Assembly: GCA_018873245.2 (NCBI GenBank)
Contig: JAEMBT020000004.1
Coordinates: forward strand, 11,974,418 to 12,038,417
DNA from: Archegozetes longisetosus
Taxonomy: Eukaryota; Arthropoda; Arachnida; Sarcoptiformes; Trhypochthoniidae
Length of the DNA stretch: 64,000 nucleotides
Reading direction: 5' to 3'
In this document: positions 50,716-64,000 of the stretch, piece by piece
Layout: every line of letters begins with the position of its first letter
Numbering within the stretch: position 1 is the stretch's first letter
Program-made: the position numbers and the translations under genes
Notes under the pieces: generated by a model
Told to the model about the DNA's origin: nothing
Database searches by the model: none
The model's input: the letters and a program-made list of their open reading frames with translations, nothing else

Positions 50716-51622
50716 ATCTTTAGTCAAGGTTTAAAAATGTATGACCGGTATTAATATTAAAATTACACAACTATTCTGTTGTTGATTTACTATTGTTGGT
50801 TTCGATATCGAGGAAGACTTCAATATTCGTAGACAATAATTAGTTGAAACATCGTTTAAGTTGAGCTAAGTTTCAATGATTTGACAGAAGAAAGTCTGCT
50901 TTTAATTTGTCAGATTTTCCCTACAGATTGATAAACGTAGCATTATCTTAAGGAATAGCATGTGTTTTGTTTGTTATCAGTTCCTGTTTTTCTTACGTAA
51001 AAACAACACTGATATGGACTCACTTTTAAAGATCTTTGGCTCACGTTTGACTCTCAATTAAATTATTGAGCGTAAACTTTTTGCACCTTTAATTCAGTGA
51101 GTATTGAACATTTAGATTGAAACCTTTATTTATTAATAGCACAAGTCTTCAAACAATCTACAATCTCGTAATGATCAGATTCAATATGAACGAGTAATAG
51201 CGTCATCTTGAGAGTTGCAATTTTTGCCAAAAAATTGAAACCTTGAATAGCTTGAGGCAAACTTTTATACCTGTATCTCATTATCAATATTCAATTCGAG
51301 AATCAATGATAACAAGTTTTTTAGTTGAAAACAAAATTTTTCCAGATTTGTCGCTTAAACAATATTGAAGTTAAGTGAATCGTATGTAATGGCTATTGAA
51401 TTATATTTTAAATGAATTTAGTCCGTGGTTTACTAGTTATCAATAAATTTGCCAAAAATATTGGCACTAACTTTAACAGATATCCTCAACTTTATAAGTA
51501 AATCAAAAGTTTTATCCTTGACTTATTGATCTCATACATGTGTTAACTCATAACTTAAACAACATATTTTAATTGTTCAATATTTTCATTACGACAGTTT
51601 ATTTTCAATAAGTTGCCGCAAA
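50716..51622. promoter_or_regulatory. Divergent upstream region of ZDHHC23-like and ALDH7A1
   Basis: This 907-bp gap lies between divergent start codons and must hold both promoters. It is AT-rich; I could not pick out a specific TATA box or binding site with confidence. Confidence 0.4.
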
Positions 51623-53622
<2,000 letters not shown>

Positions 53623-54367
53623 TATTTTAGATCATTAAAATTTGATCAATTTTATAATTGATTTGTTACAGCTTTGAATAAATATTGATATAACCAATAT
53701 TTAAAGCGAACGCATATTGCAATAACAGCTTTAGTTGGTTTGAACCCATATTGTTGTAGATGACATTGACGATTATTTTATAAATTGAAATAAGAGTGTT
53801 ATCCTTAATCGTAATCATCCACATAGAGTGACGCAAACTTGAACCAGACGTAAGCGCGATTTACAACAAGTTATTCACACAAAGCCTACTATTGGCCTCA
53901 AATTGGGTTATCAATCAGCCACACACAATTAAATAATCAAATAACCATTTAGTCATTCTTCGAATGATCAAAGATTGAATCGCAAACACTAGCAATAAAA
54001 TTATAGACGATACATAATTGATAAAATACTAACTTTTTGATAAAAGTTGGCAGTTTCTAACCATTCCTTTATCACCATCCAGTTATATAAAAGCTTCATG
54101 AACATTACTAAAATTTGCTCCGGTGGGTAATTTATTACAATTCGAGTGATACTTTCATAACCTGATTGATTAAAAGTTGAATCAATTCATGTATATTGTG
54201 TTTATGATTTAATTTTCATATTTGGCGCAAAACTATTAAATGATGAAACACTTGAAGGGATTGTTCAACAAATACATTAACACGTGCTTTGTTGTTGTTA
54301 TTGAAGTGTTCAAAATGTTTTAACATTACTTTAATAGTATTTGATCTGAACACAAATAAATAGAGAA
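53623..54367. other. Spacer between ALDH7A1 and POLR1F-like gene
   Basis: About 745 bp, AT-rich. No gene or repeat recognised. Confidence 0.5.
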
Positions 54368-55165
54368 ATGTCTGAGGTAACGGATGAAAGTTCGTGTATT
54401 AAAGTGATAAATCGTGAGATAGAGATCGGACTATTGCCAAAATATATGGGAAATGAAGAAACAGCTATCAATAAATTGATGGATTCGTGGAAATTCAAAT
54501 ACAATTACGAGTTAATACACTTTGATTTGATTCTAATTTTTAACTCAATCAATCACTTGTTTACTAATTTATTTCAAAACTTGTTGTTCATTAAACAGAT
54601 TGAATGGAATTTTATTGAACTATAGTCACGTCAAGTTTGTCAGCAATTTTGGCCGCATTATTGATGACCAGCCGTTCATATATTGGACAATTAAAGCAGA
54701 CTTTCACTTATTCAATGTATGCGTTGGACAATTGATTAGAGCAAAAATCAACAGGTATTAGATGTGATGCACATTCGTTTGATTTGATAAAATCTGAGCA
54801 AAATCTTATTTGATAACAGGATCGGACACAAATACGTCGGCTCCTTGGTTGCCAATTGTATTGACGCGACTATTATCTTAAGTGACGAAAATATACCAAA
54901 AGAGGAGTTAGATCCTTTTCTTAAAATAGATCAGGAAATCATATTTTGTGTGAATAGCTTCGACGCCACGCATTGTTTTATTGACGGAATCATTAATGAA
55001 CAATGTTTTCAAAAAATGAAAGAAATCATTCATTTGAATGAATTTGACGGTAAAAAGTTTTTTGTATTTCTTGTTGTGAGCTTAAAATTGAATTTAGTTA
55101 TATATAAATCTGTTTTGAATTGATTTCCAACAGAATCGTATGCAAACGAGTCGTTCTTCACATAA
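54368..55165 (+). CDS. POLR1F: RNA polymerase I subunit RPA43
   Basis: Exons 54368-54510, 54599-54754, 54820-55049 and 55134-55165 join in phase to 186 residues. After an N-terminal tip domain comes GILLNYSHVKFVSNFGRIID, DQPFIYWTIKADFHLFNVCV, GQLIRAKINRIGHKYVGSLV and ANCIDATIIL, the RPA43 shared part with its OB fold. The protein binds RPA14-like partners to form the Pol I stalk that recruits Rrn3/TIF-IA. It is shorter than the human protein (338 residues), which has a long lysine-rich tail; that tail is absent here. The last exon of 32 bases and the weak donor GTTAAT of exon 1 are less sure than the middle exons. Confidence 0.85.
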
Positions 55166-55486
55166 ATTGGATAAGTCTACAAGTTTAAACTGTAATAAAA
55201 ATTGTTGTGTGTATTGTAAAGAATTTTTCTTATACGTTCCCTCATTTCATTCGTTTTTTTTACTACCAAATGTGTGTTGGGTTAAAGGGCTTAACACCAT
55301 TATGAATAAGCGTAGCATTCAAGGTTGACCAACGACATTGATTTAAGCCCTTTAGACTATTTTGCGACTCATCCTTTCATATGTTTACTAAGTTAGGCCT
55401 CTTAAGATGTTAAGTTCAGTTATTGAATGATTTAATTGTGTTTTATAAAAGAAAAAACCCAATAAGAAAATAGATTCAAATATTAA

Positions 55487-55756
<270 letters not shown>

Positions 55757-55999
55757 TTCATTTCAATATTGTATATTAAATTAAGATTACATGTATCGTA
55801 AACAAGTCTTCAATATATGTGCATATATTTATAAATTAATTAGTTTTGATGTTATTTATTAGACAACTGATGTTTTATAAATTTATATAACACTGAGAAA
55901 AAAACGAGTGTTTTCCTATTTAAATGTTTTACAGTTTACTGATCAAAACGTCTATCAACTGTGAATAAAAATCTATTTTCTAATCTATTTCTAACTGTT

Positions 56000-56566
56000 T
56001 TATTTGGAGGATTTTTTACTGCCTTTTTTCTCTTCGAGTTGAGTCAACTTTTGGTCCCAATCGGCTAATTGCTGTTTAATTACTGAAAGCCATTCATTAT
56101 AAGCCAATAGTAATTGCTTAGTTTTTTCTTCGATTTGAATCGAGTCTTGACTTTGTTTGAGACCAACTAAACGGATTTCGTTTAATTTTGGCTCCAATTT
56201 ACTATAATTTCTAATATGAGGAGAATCTATATTCTTGTCCAATTGTGAGATCGCCTCGAAAGTTTTGGCCTCACTTTTGATCTGATCTTCAAAACTGACA
56301 ACTTCTTCGTAAAGACTCGGATCTGTGGCAACGATTCGATCGAAGTATTCGTTGTCCAACCACTTATCTAATTGTGTCAACTTTTGAAAGCAATTATTAA
56401 ATCTTTCTTTTCCAGCCGTCAGTTCTTTTAATTTGGAGTCGATTTGTATTAATTGTTCCATCAAATTATTCGATGAATCAACTGTTTGGACATGAAGTTT
56501 ATCACCAAAAAGTCTGTCTTCAATGTATTTAAGTCTCAATTCAATCAATTCTAGCGCTGAAGACAT
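56000..56566 (-). CDS. DCTN3: Dynactin subunit 3 (p24)
   Basis: A single uninterrupted frame of 188 residues; human DCTN3 has 186. It is alpha-helical throughout with coiled-coil heptads. Family matches include LELIELRLKYIEDRLFG at the start, ATDPSLYEEVVSFEDQIKSE in the middle and WDQKLTQLEEKKGSKK at the end. It is part of the dynactin shoulder with p150 and p50 and links cytoplasmic dynein to cargo. ATG at 56566 opens the conserved N-terminus directly. Confidence 0.93.
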   Translation of the reverse strand: MSSALELIELRLKYIEDRLFGDKLHVQTVDSSNNLMEQLIQIDSKLKELTAGKERFNNCFQKLTQLDKWLDNEYFDRIVATDPSLYEEVVSFEDQIKSEAKTFEAISQLDKNIDSPHIRNYSKLEPKLNEIRLVGLKQSQDSIQIEEKTKQLLLAYNEWLSVIKQQLADWDQKLTQLEEKKGSKKSSK

Positions 56567-57234
56567 TATTATTAGTAATTTTCGATTTATTATGACTTAA
56601 ATTAGATAAATATTTGACTAAAGTATTTGGTTAATGATTGGTCAAAAGATTTAAATGAATGCAAAACTCGATCACAATTTCGAGCCACTGTCAACATAAT
56701 ATTTATCAAACTAAGGGATCATTTCTTATTGCAATAAGTATTAGATGCATTGCTAGCAGACCGGTTTTTACTCATTGGATTATTTTTACTGCAAAAAACT
56801 TTTGTTCATTACTAATTTCGTTAATTTAATTAATAAAGTCAATTTGAAGACTTCAACTAGCATAAATACTGTTATTTCATACAAATTTGATAATACATTT
56901 GCAACCAATGATTACACTAAAAAGCTGAGAATTAATTCAAACTTTGCAATTGATTCTAAATTTTCACATAAACTATTTAATTATTTGACTCGTGGCAGTA
57001 AATCAATACTTAACTTGACACGTCAGGCAAACCATTCACGCATTTCTAAATTTATATCAGTTTAATTATAATTTATCGATAGAACACTATTGTCTATAAT
57101 ATACTTCAAATGTTTATTGATTTAAGTTTGAACAAAAGTTTGAGTTAATTCGGGACCATTGATGAAGTGAAGCCAATGCTGATTTGATTGCAATCGCAAT
57201 TAGATTCTAATTGAAGACATCAATTACTCTCTCG
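56567..57234. other. Spacer between DCTN3 and RPAIN-like gene
   Basis: About 670 bp holding the DCTN3 promoter. A 96-codon open frame at 56775-57065 (plus) is Asn/Lys/Ile/Ser-rich with no family resemblance; I do not call it. Confidence 0.45.
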
Positions 57235-57797
57235 ATGACTCCTGATTCTAGTGACTTGTCACGATCGGTTACTAACAAAACTGAGAAAACGCTACGAAAC
57301 TCGTTCACTAATAGTCGACAGAATGAGAAAAGTCAACGCGAACCACATGAATGACTAGAAAGGGAGATCGTCACTGCGACCAACACTTTTTCAATGAAGA
57401 ACAGCATCAAGTAATCAGTACTAACGTCGACATGTCTTCGTTGACAATGCAAGTATTTCTTGAGGAACAAAACAAATACTGGGAGGAATTGCAGATCAAA
57501 GAAGACCAGTAAAAGAGTGAACGGCTATTAAATGTATTGCAATCTAGACATGCAGTCATCTGTTCCTATTGTAGACAACACGAAATGCAATCAATCAGTG
57601 GATATTTGATCTGCAATTTTTGCGGAATTCGTTTCGAGACTCATCTATCAATTGATAGAATAGTCGCCAGAATTTATGCCACTTTGAACAGTCATTCGTC
57701 GAGTGAACGCAGAGATTCTTATCCGCATTTCAATATGTTTAAGTCTAGTTTAATTATCTATTGTGACACATGTCCTCTCAATCAATTCATTCTTTAG
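57235..57797 (+). pseudogene. RPAIN: RPA-interacting protein (RPAIN)-like, frame disrupted
   Basis: The C-terminal part (57537-57797) has the RPAIN zinc-binding layout: VICSYCRQHEMQSISGYLIC, CGIRFETHL, then a late CDTC, ending at TAG. Upstream in the same frame is FLEEQNKYWEELQIKEDQ, cut off from it by TAA at 57510-57512. An N-terminal-like piece (LRKRYETRSLIVDRMRKVNA, about 57281-57340) lies in a different frame. An ATG at 57235 opens a third frame. A 39-base GT-AG pair (57509-57547) would remove the TAA, but all other introns here are about 55 bases or longer. RPAIN carries replication protein A into the nucleus. This copy is either decayed or affected by sequence errors. Confidence 0.6.
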
Positions 57798-59182
57798 ACT
57801 ATATTCTATGTTTCTAAAATTTGTATTTTTCAAATCTTAATTTAGTTTAAAATAAGAATACATCATGATTTTATGAATTAGTTATTTTGCAACTCATAGT
57901 TTTTGTATTGAAATAAGAATTGAAATAGAAGCTTATCATTACAAAATTATTTATTTCAAACTAAATTATTTGCTGACAAAATAAATTGGGTTTTCAGAAC
58001 AATTTTACCACAAATATAATTATTGAAATCAGAAGTCATGGGAGATATGCTAAAGATATTAGGAGAAATAATTACAACATTTAAAGAGTTTGAGTCCCAA
58101 TGAAACTTGAATGGAGTTTAAAGTTTCGAAGTGTTTGATGAAGAAGAGCTCTACCTTTACTCCGAAAACTTTGCGATCACTTTTGGTTTTTCGTTTGTTA
58201 ACTCGATCATAACTCTGATGGGGTCAACTATTTGACACATAGAACTAATACTGCATTCATTTATTAAAGTTGACAAAATAGTTTACACCTCATCCCAATA
58301 ATGCTATACCGAGACCAGTCAGCAAATGTACACTCAATGAATGGAAAGCTTTTTCAAATATTTGAGAAGCAGTTTGTACCTATAAACTCATATTAATTCT
58401 GTGAATGGCTTTCGAATTTGTTGTACTTTATACTGCTTTCCATATTTCTGGTTTTTATTTGTTACTAACAGAGTAATAAGTTTGAATCAAATTTTGTCTT
58501 CAGTTAAAGCCCTTTGCTATACTTTGGGGAGATTACATTCGGACAGCAAAAAGCAAGATAAAATACAGGATATCAATAAGTTCTCAAACATTTGAATTAT
58601 TATAAGTTCCTAACAATTGATCACATAACTGAGTACTCGAGTACTCAAAAGTTCCTGTGATTCACATTTCTTTATGATTAAATGTTTGGTAATCATTCTT
58701 AATGATAGAGGAATATAATTTTCAGTTAATATCTCAAACATTAATGAAAACTTTAATTCATTCAAACGCCAACTCTATAAATGTTAACATTTTCTTCTAA
58801 TATTCTGAATGCGCTTTTCGTGTGTCTTAGGTTAGAATTGTTAATATTTTTATTCGTCATAAATTGGAAATTGACTCTTTAACTTGAACCAATGTTCATG
58901 AAAACTGTTATTGACTAGAAACTTGACGCCTTGTTTTATGATAAAAGATGGCTTGGTTGTCAAGTTCCATAATATCTAACAGCTAAGGCTATTAATCAAG
59001 TTCTGTTGTTTATTATCTATCATTAAGAAATTATAAAACATCAGATGCAGAAGAGTATTGTGTAAAATTGTTTTATTAAATATAACTTTATTTTGTCAAC
59101 TTTCCAATAAAAATTTGAAAACCAAGTTTTCATTAATTTGGTACAATTAAAATAATAGGAACATAATTAAAACATTTGAAGA
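57798..59182. other. 1.4-kb convergent spacer between RPAIN-like and CHEK1
   Basis: AT-rich, no recognised gene, repeat arm or RNA gene. The open frame at 58401-58595 is not supported by composition or family resemblance. Confidence 0.55.
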
Positions 59183-62100
59183 TTAAGGCAACGAATTAGT
59201 GGCAAAAGCGAGTGGCCAAGTGATCGGTCCTTTTACTATCATGTCGTTGAGATCATTGCGAATATTAACAAAATGTCGTTTGAATTCTATACCATCGCCC
59301 TGTCATACGGAATCAATTATTTATCACTTGTTCACATACTGATAAAATATTCAAAGATCTTACTCTTGAAAGCCTGAAGTCAACTAATATTTGGCTCGAA
59401 TTCATTTCAATAACGGATGCTTTAAAGACCAAAGGCATTCGTCTCTTATCAATAGTTGAAATGGTCAACTAATAATAAACAAATGAGAAAATGTAAGAGT
59501 AAAGTTATTGTTAAAGCTCATAGGTTGTGAGACCTGTCCGGGTCCGCATTTTTATAGGAATAGTTCTGTTTATCGAATACACATTTCAGTTTATGTAAAG
59601 TTGTCTTTGCATCAGTATTTGTGAAAAATCTGGTCATTCGTCTGACAAGCCTTTGATAAATGTTTTGTGAATTTCCGATTGGTGTCGAATGCATTTGAGT
59701 GCTTAAAAACATATTTTCGGGATGTGCCGGTTGCGAAAAACTGGCTCTATTTATGGAATCAGTTAGTGTTGTTGTCATCTGAGGATTGACCGCGCAATTG
59801 ATTGGTTGTGATGCAGAAGATAAGCGGTGAACTGATTCGCCACTCGATGTGCACTGCCTTTTGTATTGAACTGTTGGCGAATTGGGCGCAGATCCAGAAT
59901 GGATAGTGTGTTTGCTGAACTTTTTCTTGAACCATTGGTGACTTTTGATTTGAGATAGAGTGTATCGTTTGCCCACATTAGGCATCATTATTTTGCGAAG
60001 TAATGCTTCAAACAAATCAATTTAACAAATTTAGATAAAATACAACTTTTAAGCTCTTAGAATAGATAGTGTGCAGTCGTTTGAGAAAGAGAGTGCCTTT
60101 TCTACTCAACATATACCATATTGTATTTCATGCTTCATTCCTGCTTTAAAGTACATTTGCCAAAATTTTACTAAAATTAAGTCTTCACTTTAGCACAACA
60201 ATCAAGATATCATTTCTACTTTTGCAACCATATTGTAGATCACGCTCACATTTGAGTGATTAAGATTAAGTTACATCGAATAAACCCAACCGTGCGCTTA
60301 ACTTAATGTTGAGAGCGATCTACGATAAGCAGAACTGAAACCTTGTTTTATCCTATATTTGAATATCGATCGAATGATAAATTTGATTTATCTAAAGTAA
60401 AGGCAATGTTGAACCAAAATGCTATCGTAGGCAGAGGTTATTAATCTTTGTGAAGAATAGCAAAAAAACTAATTAAGCATTAATTAGCTCATTAATTAAG
60501 CAGTCCTTTTTTGGCAAATCTCAGAGGATATAAGACAATTGAGCCATTCATTTAAATTAGTTTTACTCAATCCCTGGCTTATCAATAGAAGCTATAAATA
60601 GTACTTCTAAGAGATTCAATTAGGTATTATTATTATTATTTAAATGACAATTTCATGATTCGTTTTCTCATTCAATTAAGACTTAAGATCTGAACGATGT
60701 AGAGAAGGCTTTAGGCAACTTTCAAATCTGTCAGAGTTAAGCAATCATTTGTGCGCAAACATAATCAATATTCAATTTTTCTGCTTTATAACGTTTCAAT
60801 TGACTCATTCAATTGAAATAAAAAGTGATTTAATAGAGTATAAAATACTCACAAAGTACTAAATTGTCGATTTTAGTCCACGGAACTGAAGTTATTTTGC
60901 ATTCTTTCCAATCTCTATAGGCGAGGCAATCAAATGTCGGTCTATCCCACGGAAGTTCACCCGCTAGCAAAGTGACCAAAATAACACCACAACTCCAGCT
61001 ATAGATAAATAAAAGGGTAAATAGGATATGAAAACTAAACAGTAATACTTTGAAGCATTTCGCAAATGGCAACTACATATTTAGCTGAAAAAAAATAACT
61101 TGATAGTAGTTTGACTTACATATCAGCCGGTTCTGCCTTATATTCTTTGTTAATGAATATTTCAGGTGCCATATAAGGCAATGTCCCGCACTTTTGATTC
61201 AGTAAGCGCTCTTTTCCCGAGTGACGGAATAGTGTAGACATTCCGAAATCAGATATCTTAATATTATCTACAGAAAAAATTGTTCATTTTCTCAAACATT
61301 CGTGTTATTTTAAATATCATTGAGGGCTCTTTAATTAAGAAATTAAAAGCATAGTTATTTAGATCAAGCAAGTCTATAATAACGAGAAATCTTATCGATA
61401 ATTTCGATCCAATTTTAAATACTTAGTAATAGTTTGAAGTCAAAACTGAAAAACTTGTTCAGAACGACATTAAGAACACTAGTGGTTTAGAAAATTGTGC
61501 ACCGCTCCGAAAGATTACAGGTACCCTATTTTCACAACTATAGCCCGCAGTATTAAAAAACCCTAAACTTCACTCTTTTAAAAACTTCTACGCGTACCGT
61601 GTTTATGTTTTGCCCGCATAACTAAATTTTCAGAAATTAGCTTTCTTCTTATGTAACCCGCGGGCTATAGTCGCGAAAATAGGATATTTTCGGACAGAAA
61701 TGTTAATGAGGAATCAATTTTATAAGTTACAGCCTAATCTTAACAGATCAGGATAAAAATCGTCATTTCGTGTTCATTCACTGAACATGAATCTAATTAT
61801 GGAGTTATTTTTTGAAATAATAAGTAAATTACTTATATTGGAATAGGTAACTAGTAATACATACCATTGTCATCTAGTAAGAGATTTTCTGGTTTCAGAT
61901 CTCGATGAACTATACCTATAGAAGATTATTAGAAAAGAACTCGATGAACAAGTGGGACAAAATGAAAATTTGAGAACTTCAAATCTTATTTAAAGCTGGA
62001 TTATCTGCAGTTTTATGAAGCCTTAATAATAATTTATTCAAAAAAGCTCTATAAAGACCGTTAATAGACCTAAGACAAGAAATTTACAGTTTATACTTCA

Positions 62101-62911
62101 ATACCTTTTTGATGTAAGTATTCTACTCCTGAGATCAATTGAACAAAGAAACGATGAGCTTCTGATAATTCCATTCCAATGTCAGGCTCTAGTGTACAAA
62201 CGATATTATTAGATAAACTATGATCATTTATATCAGTATTGATCACTTGGATATAGGCGTAGGAGAAAGTTATGTATTAAGTAGTAATCGAACTGGATTG
62301 TATTTAAAGTTAGGATAAAAAGTATACCAGATTATAGAATGGTCATCTAAATATTAACTAACTGAAACCTAATAGAGTTATTGATCAGTTATGGCTTAAA
62401 AATAGACGAATAAAATTCAAACCTATTCTATCGAATAGTTCTCCACCAGAAGCGTATTCGAGAAATATATATTCAATACTTTCATCGCGTCGGTGGCCAT
62501 AAAATTTGATTATGTTTTGGTGATTGAGCATTCGATGAATACATATCTAGTCATCAATGAATGATTCATTAATAGATTGAATGACAGGATGAAGGAGTAA
62601 CAAAATATTCGATATCTTGAATAAGTTTATAAAATATTAATTAAAACAAATACTTCTTTTTTAATATTATTTCCAGCGTCGGGATATTTATCCAAGTGAA
62701 TCACTTTGGCGGCAACCGCCTCTTGTGTCTGGTTATTAACCAGCAAGCGAACTCTAATTTTATTTACAAATTGTTAAATGCTATTATAAATATATTGATT
62801 GATAAAATATTTAAATATTAAATTCAATATAAATATGAATACGAACTCTCCATAAGCTCCTTCTCCTAAAATATGTAATAAATGCCATCCCTTCACAAAC
62901 TCGAGTGCCAT
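59183..62911 (-). CDS. CHEK1: Checkpoint kinase 1 (Chk1)
   Basis: Ten minus-strand exons: 62911-62847, 62753-62654, 62546-62423, 62188-62105, 61915-61865, 61267-61120, 60998-60853, 60005-59534, 59468-59364 and 59299-59183, about 470 residues (human 476). Kinase motifs are [18 protein letters not shown] (catalytic Lys), [33 protein letters not shown] and [20 protein letters not shown]. The KA1 autoinhibitory domain follows: [55 protein letters not shown]. Chk1 is activated by ATR after replication stress and restrains CDC25. All junctions fit except exon 8 to 9: the only GT (after GACAG, 59534) leaves phase 2, while exon 9 reads properly only in phase 0. Confidence 0.94.
61525..61683. repeat. 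Short inverted-repeat element in a CHEK1 intron
   Basis: CCTATTTTCACAACTATAGC at the left faces the inverse of CCTATTTTCGCGACTATAGC at the right, enclosing about 159 bp. Arms are about 24 bp with two differences. The flanks give no clear target duplication. The 61268-61864 intron that holds it is otherwise featureless. Confidence 0.6.
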
Positions 62912-63507
62912 TCAATTGTTTTTTAGATTTATTAATCAAAACAAGTCAACTAATAATCAATAACTTAAATAATAAATAATAATCAACAGTTCGAGTCATA
63001 AAATCATTTCATATTTTATTCAAAATGTTTATTATTTAAAAATTAGGTTTGAAAACAAATTACAATGAGATATCTTTATAAAATGATTCAATCTTTTTAT
63101 TGAACCGCTAAATAATAATAAAACAAAAAACATATGATAGTGAAGTGACAAATGGTTTTGTGGCGCCAATTCTAAGTTGTGGCCTAAAACCATTGGTTCA
63201 CAAATGAGACGGCAGCTTCCAGTAAAAGCGCTAACTTTGAAAATAAAATTAGTTTCTCTGTAAATTGGTTCATTTTAAAATAATTATTTTGGTAGCTACG
63301 TTATTTAATTAATTATATTATATTATGGAAAAAATGTTTTTAAATAATTTATATTTGAATATATTCCTATATTATAAAGCAGAAACTCTGACATAACTTC
63401 CAGTTTAATATCACAGTTTAAAAAATTAATTATGATTAAGACCATTATTTATTCCTTACTGTAACTAAATATCTAATATCTATAAGAAAATAACTTAAAA
63501 CATCATA
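62912..63507. promoter_or_regulatory. CHEK1 upstream region and ABCD 3' flank
   Basis: This 596-bp gap lies between the CHEK1 start and the stop of the ABCD gene, both on the minus strand. It contains TGGCGCCAA at about 63160-63168, an E2F-like TTGGCGCC core read on the minus strand, which would suit a replication-checkpoint gene. The rest is AT-rich. Confidence 0.4.
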
Positions 63508-63931
63508 TTAATCAGAAATTGTACTTCCATGACTTGCATCCGATAATTCTGCCAAATCTTCCGACTTTTGTGAACTAGAATTAATACTATGATAGTCGTC
63601 GTCGTGTTTCCGTATTAGCAGAACACTGTCTTCACCTAATATTGAGCACAACTCTTGCAATCTATTCTGCATTTTGGGAACTCCTGCCAACCCTGACTCC
63701 AATTTTTCCTTTTCTTCCCTTAATGTAAGTCTAGTTGAAGTGTCCAATGGTTCTAAACGCCATCCACCTTCGCCATCGAATTGAAGTAAGTGCGTGTGAA
63801 ATTTCCATAAGGAAGGTCTGTGTGTTATTGTGATTAATGAAATGCCCATGTCTTTAGCCGTTTGATACATTTGACTCTCAACATCAATAGAGACAGCACT
63901 CGTGCATTCATCAAGTAATGCGAATTGAGGC
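63508..63931 (-). CDS. ABCD: Peroxisomal ABC half-transporter ABCD1/2-like, last exon
   Basis: This exon is the 3' end of a gene that continues beyond the window edge. It begins in phase with one base, then [19 protein letters not shown], which holds Walker [21 protein letters not shown], with the switch histidine, and [13 protein letters not shown] follow. [31 protein letters not shown] and a Ser/Asp-rich tail end it. This C-terminus is that of ABCD1/ABCD2 (very-long-chain acyl-CoA import into peroxisomes). ABCD3 lacks this length of helix, so ABCD1/2 is preferred. The acceptor is at 63932-63933. Confidence 0.93.
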
Positions 63932-64000
63932 CTATAATAAATCAATTACAAACAACGATCTCAGTAAAACTAAATCATAAATATAGATAAGATTTCCTTT

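Noticed and set aside
56775-57065. 96-codon plus-strand open frame
   Set aside because: Composition is that of AT-rich noise, with no recognisable domain and no clear splice partner.

Overview
The window looks like nuclear DNA of an arthropod, most likely a chelicerate and possibly a mite. The basis is AT-rich sequence, spliced genes with many short introns (about 60-90 nt), animal-only genes (WNK, TPRA1, TMEM243, HDAC11, Chk1, RAB7, POLR1F, DCTN3), a secreted GH18 chitinase and CCTAA/TTAGG-like stretches. The species assignment is inference. Splice junctions below were worked out by hand from GT/AG sites, reading phase and remembered family sequences; no alignment was run.

Left gene-dense block (1-18.6 kb): the 3' part of a WNK kinase gene (+), TPRA1 (-), TMEM243 (+), HDAC11 (+), ORC1 (+) and an unrecognised secreted or membrane protein with hemopexin-like sequence (+). 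TMEM243 and HDAC11 are only about ten bases apart, stop to predicted start.

Middle transposon-rich block (19.5-41.2 kb): almost wholly mobile elements. It holds two foldback elements of one family (FB1, FB2), a decayed Merlin-like transposase, a decayed mariner, a PIF/Harbinger element with transposase and Myb/MADF-like gene, a longer inverted-repeat element (E1), further inverted-repeat or MITE elements, an 80-bp perfect palindrome of mariner type, and two hAT-like MITEs with 8-bp target duplications. E1, Harbinger and FB2 form a three-level nest: FB2 lies in Harbinger, and Harbinger lies in the left arm of E1. The unbroken right arm of E1 serves as the empty site. Embedded in the block are an intact two-domain cysteine-rich secreted peptide gene and a zinc-finger gene that looks broken. 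A GH18 chitinase with an unresolved 5' junction sits at the right edge.

Right gene-dense block (44.2-64 kb): an RPAP3-like TPR protein (+), RAB7 (-), a ZDHHC23-like membrane protein that lacks the DHHC cysteine-rich domain (-), ALDH7A1/antiquitin (+), POLR1F/RPA43 (+), TRIAP1 (+), DCTN3 (-), an RPAIN-like gene with a disrupted frame (+), CHEK1 (-), and the 3' exon of a peroxisomal ABCD1/2 transporter (-).

The genes are housekeeping functions with no shared pathway: ion-transport signalling, chromatin, replication licensing and checkpoint, endosome traffic, lysine catabolism, Pol I transcription, dynein transport and peroxisomal import. The most unusual items are the nested transposon stack, the DHHC-less ZDHHC23 homologue, the tight TMEM243-HDAC11 pair and the duplicated-knottin gene among transposons.
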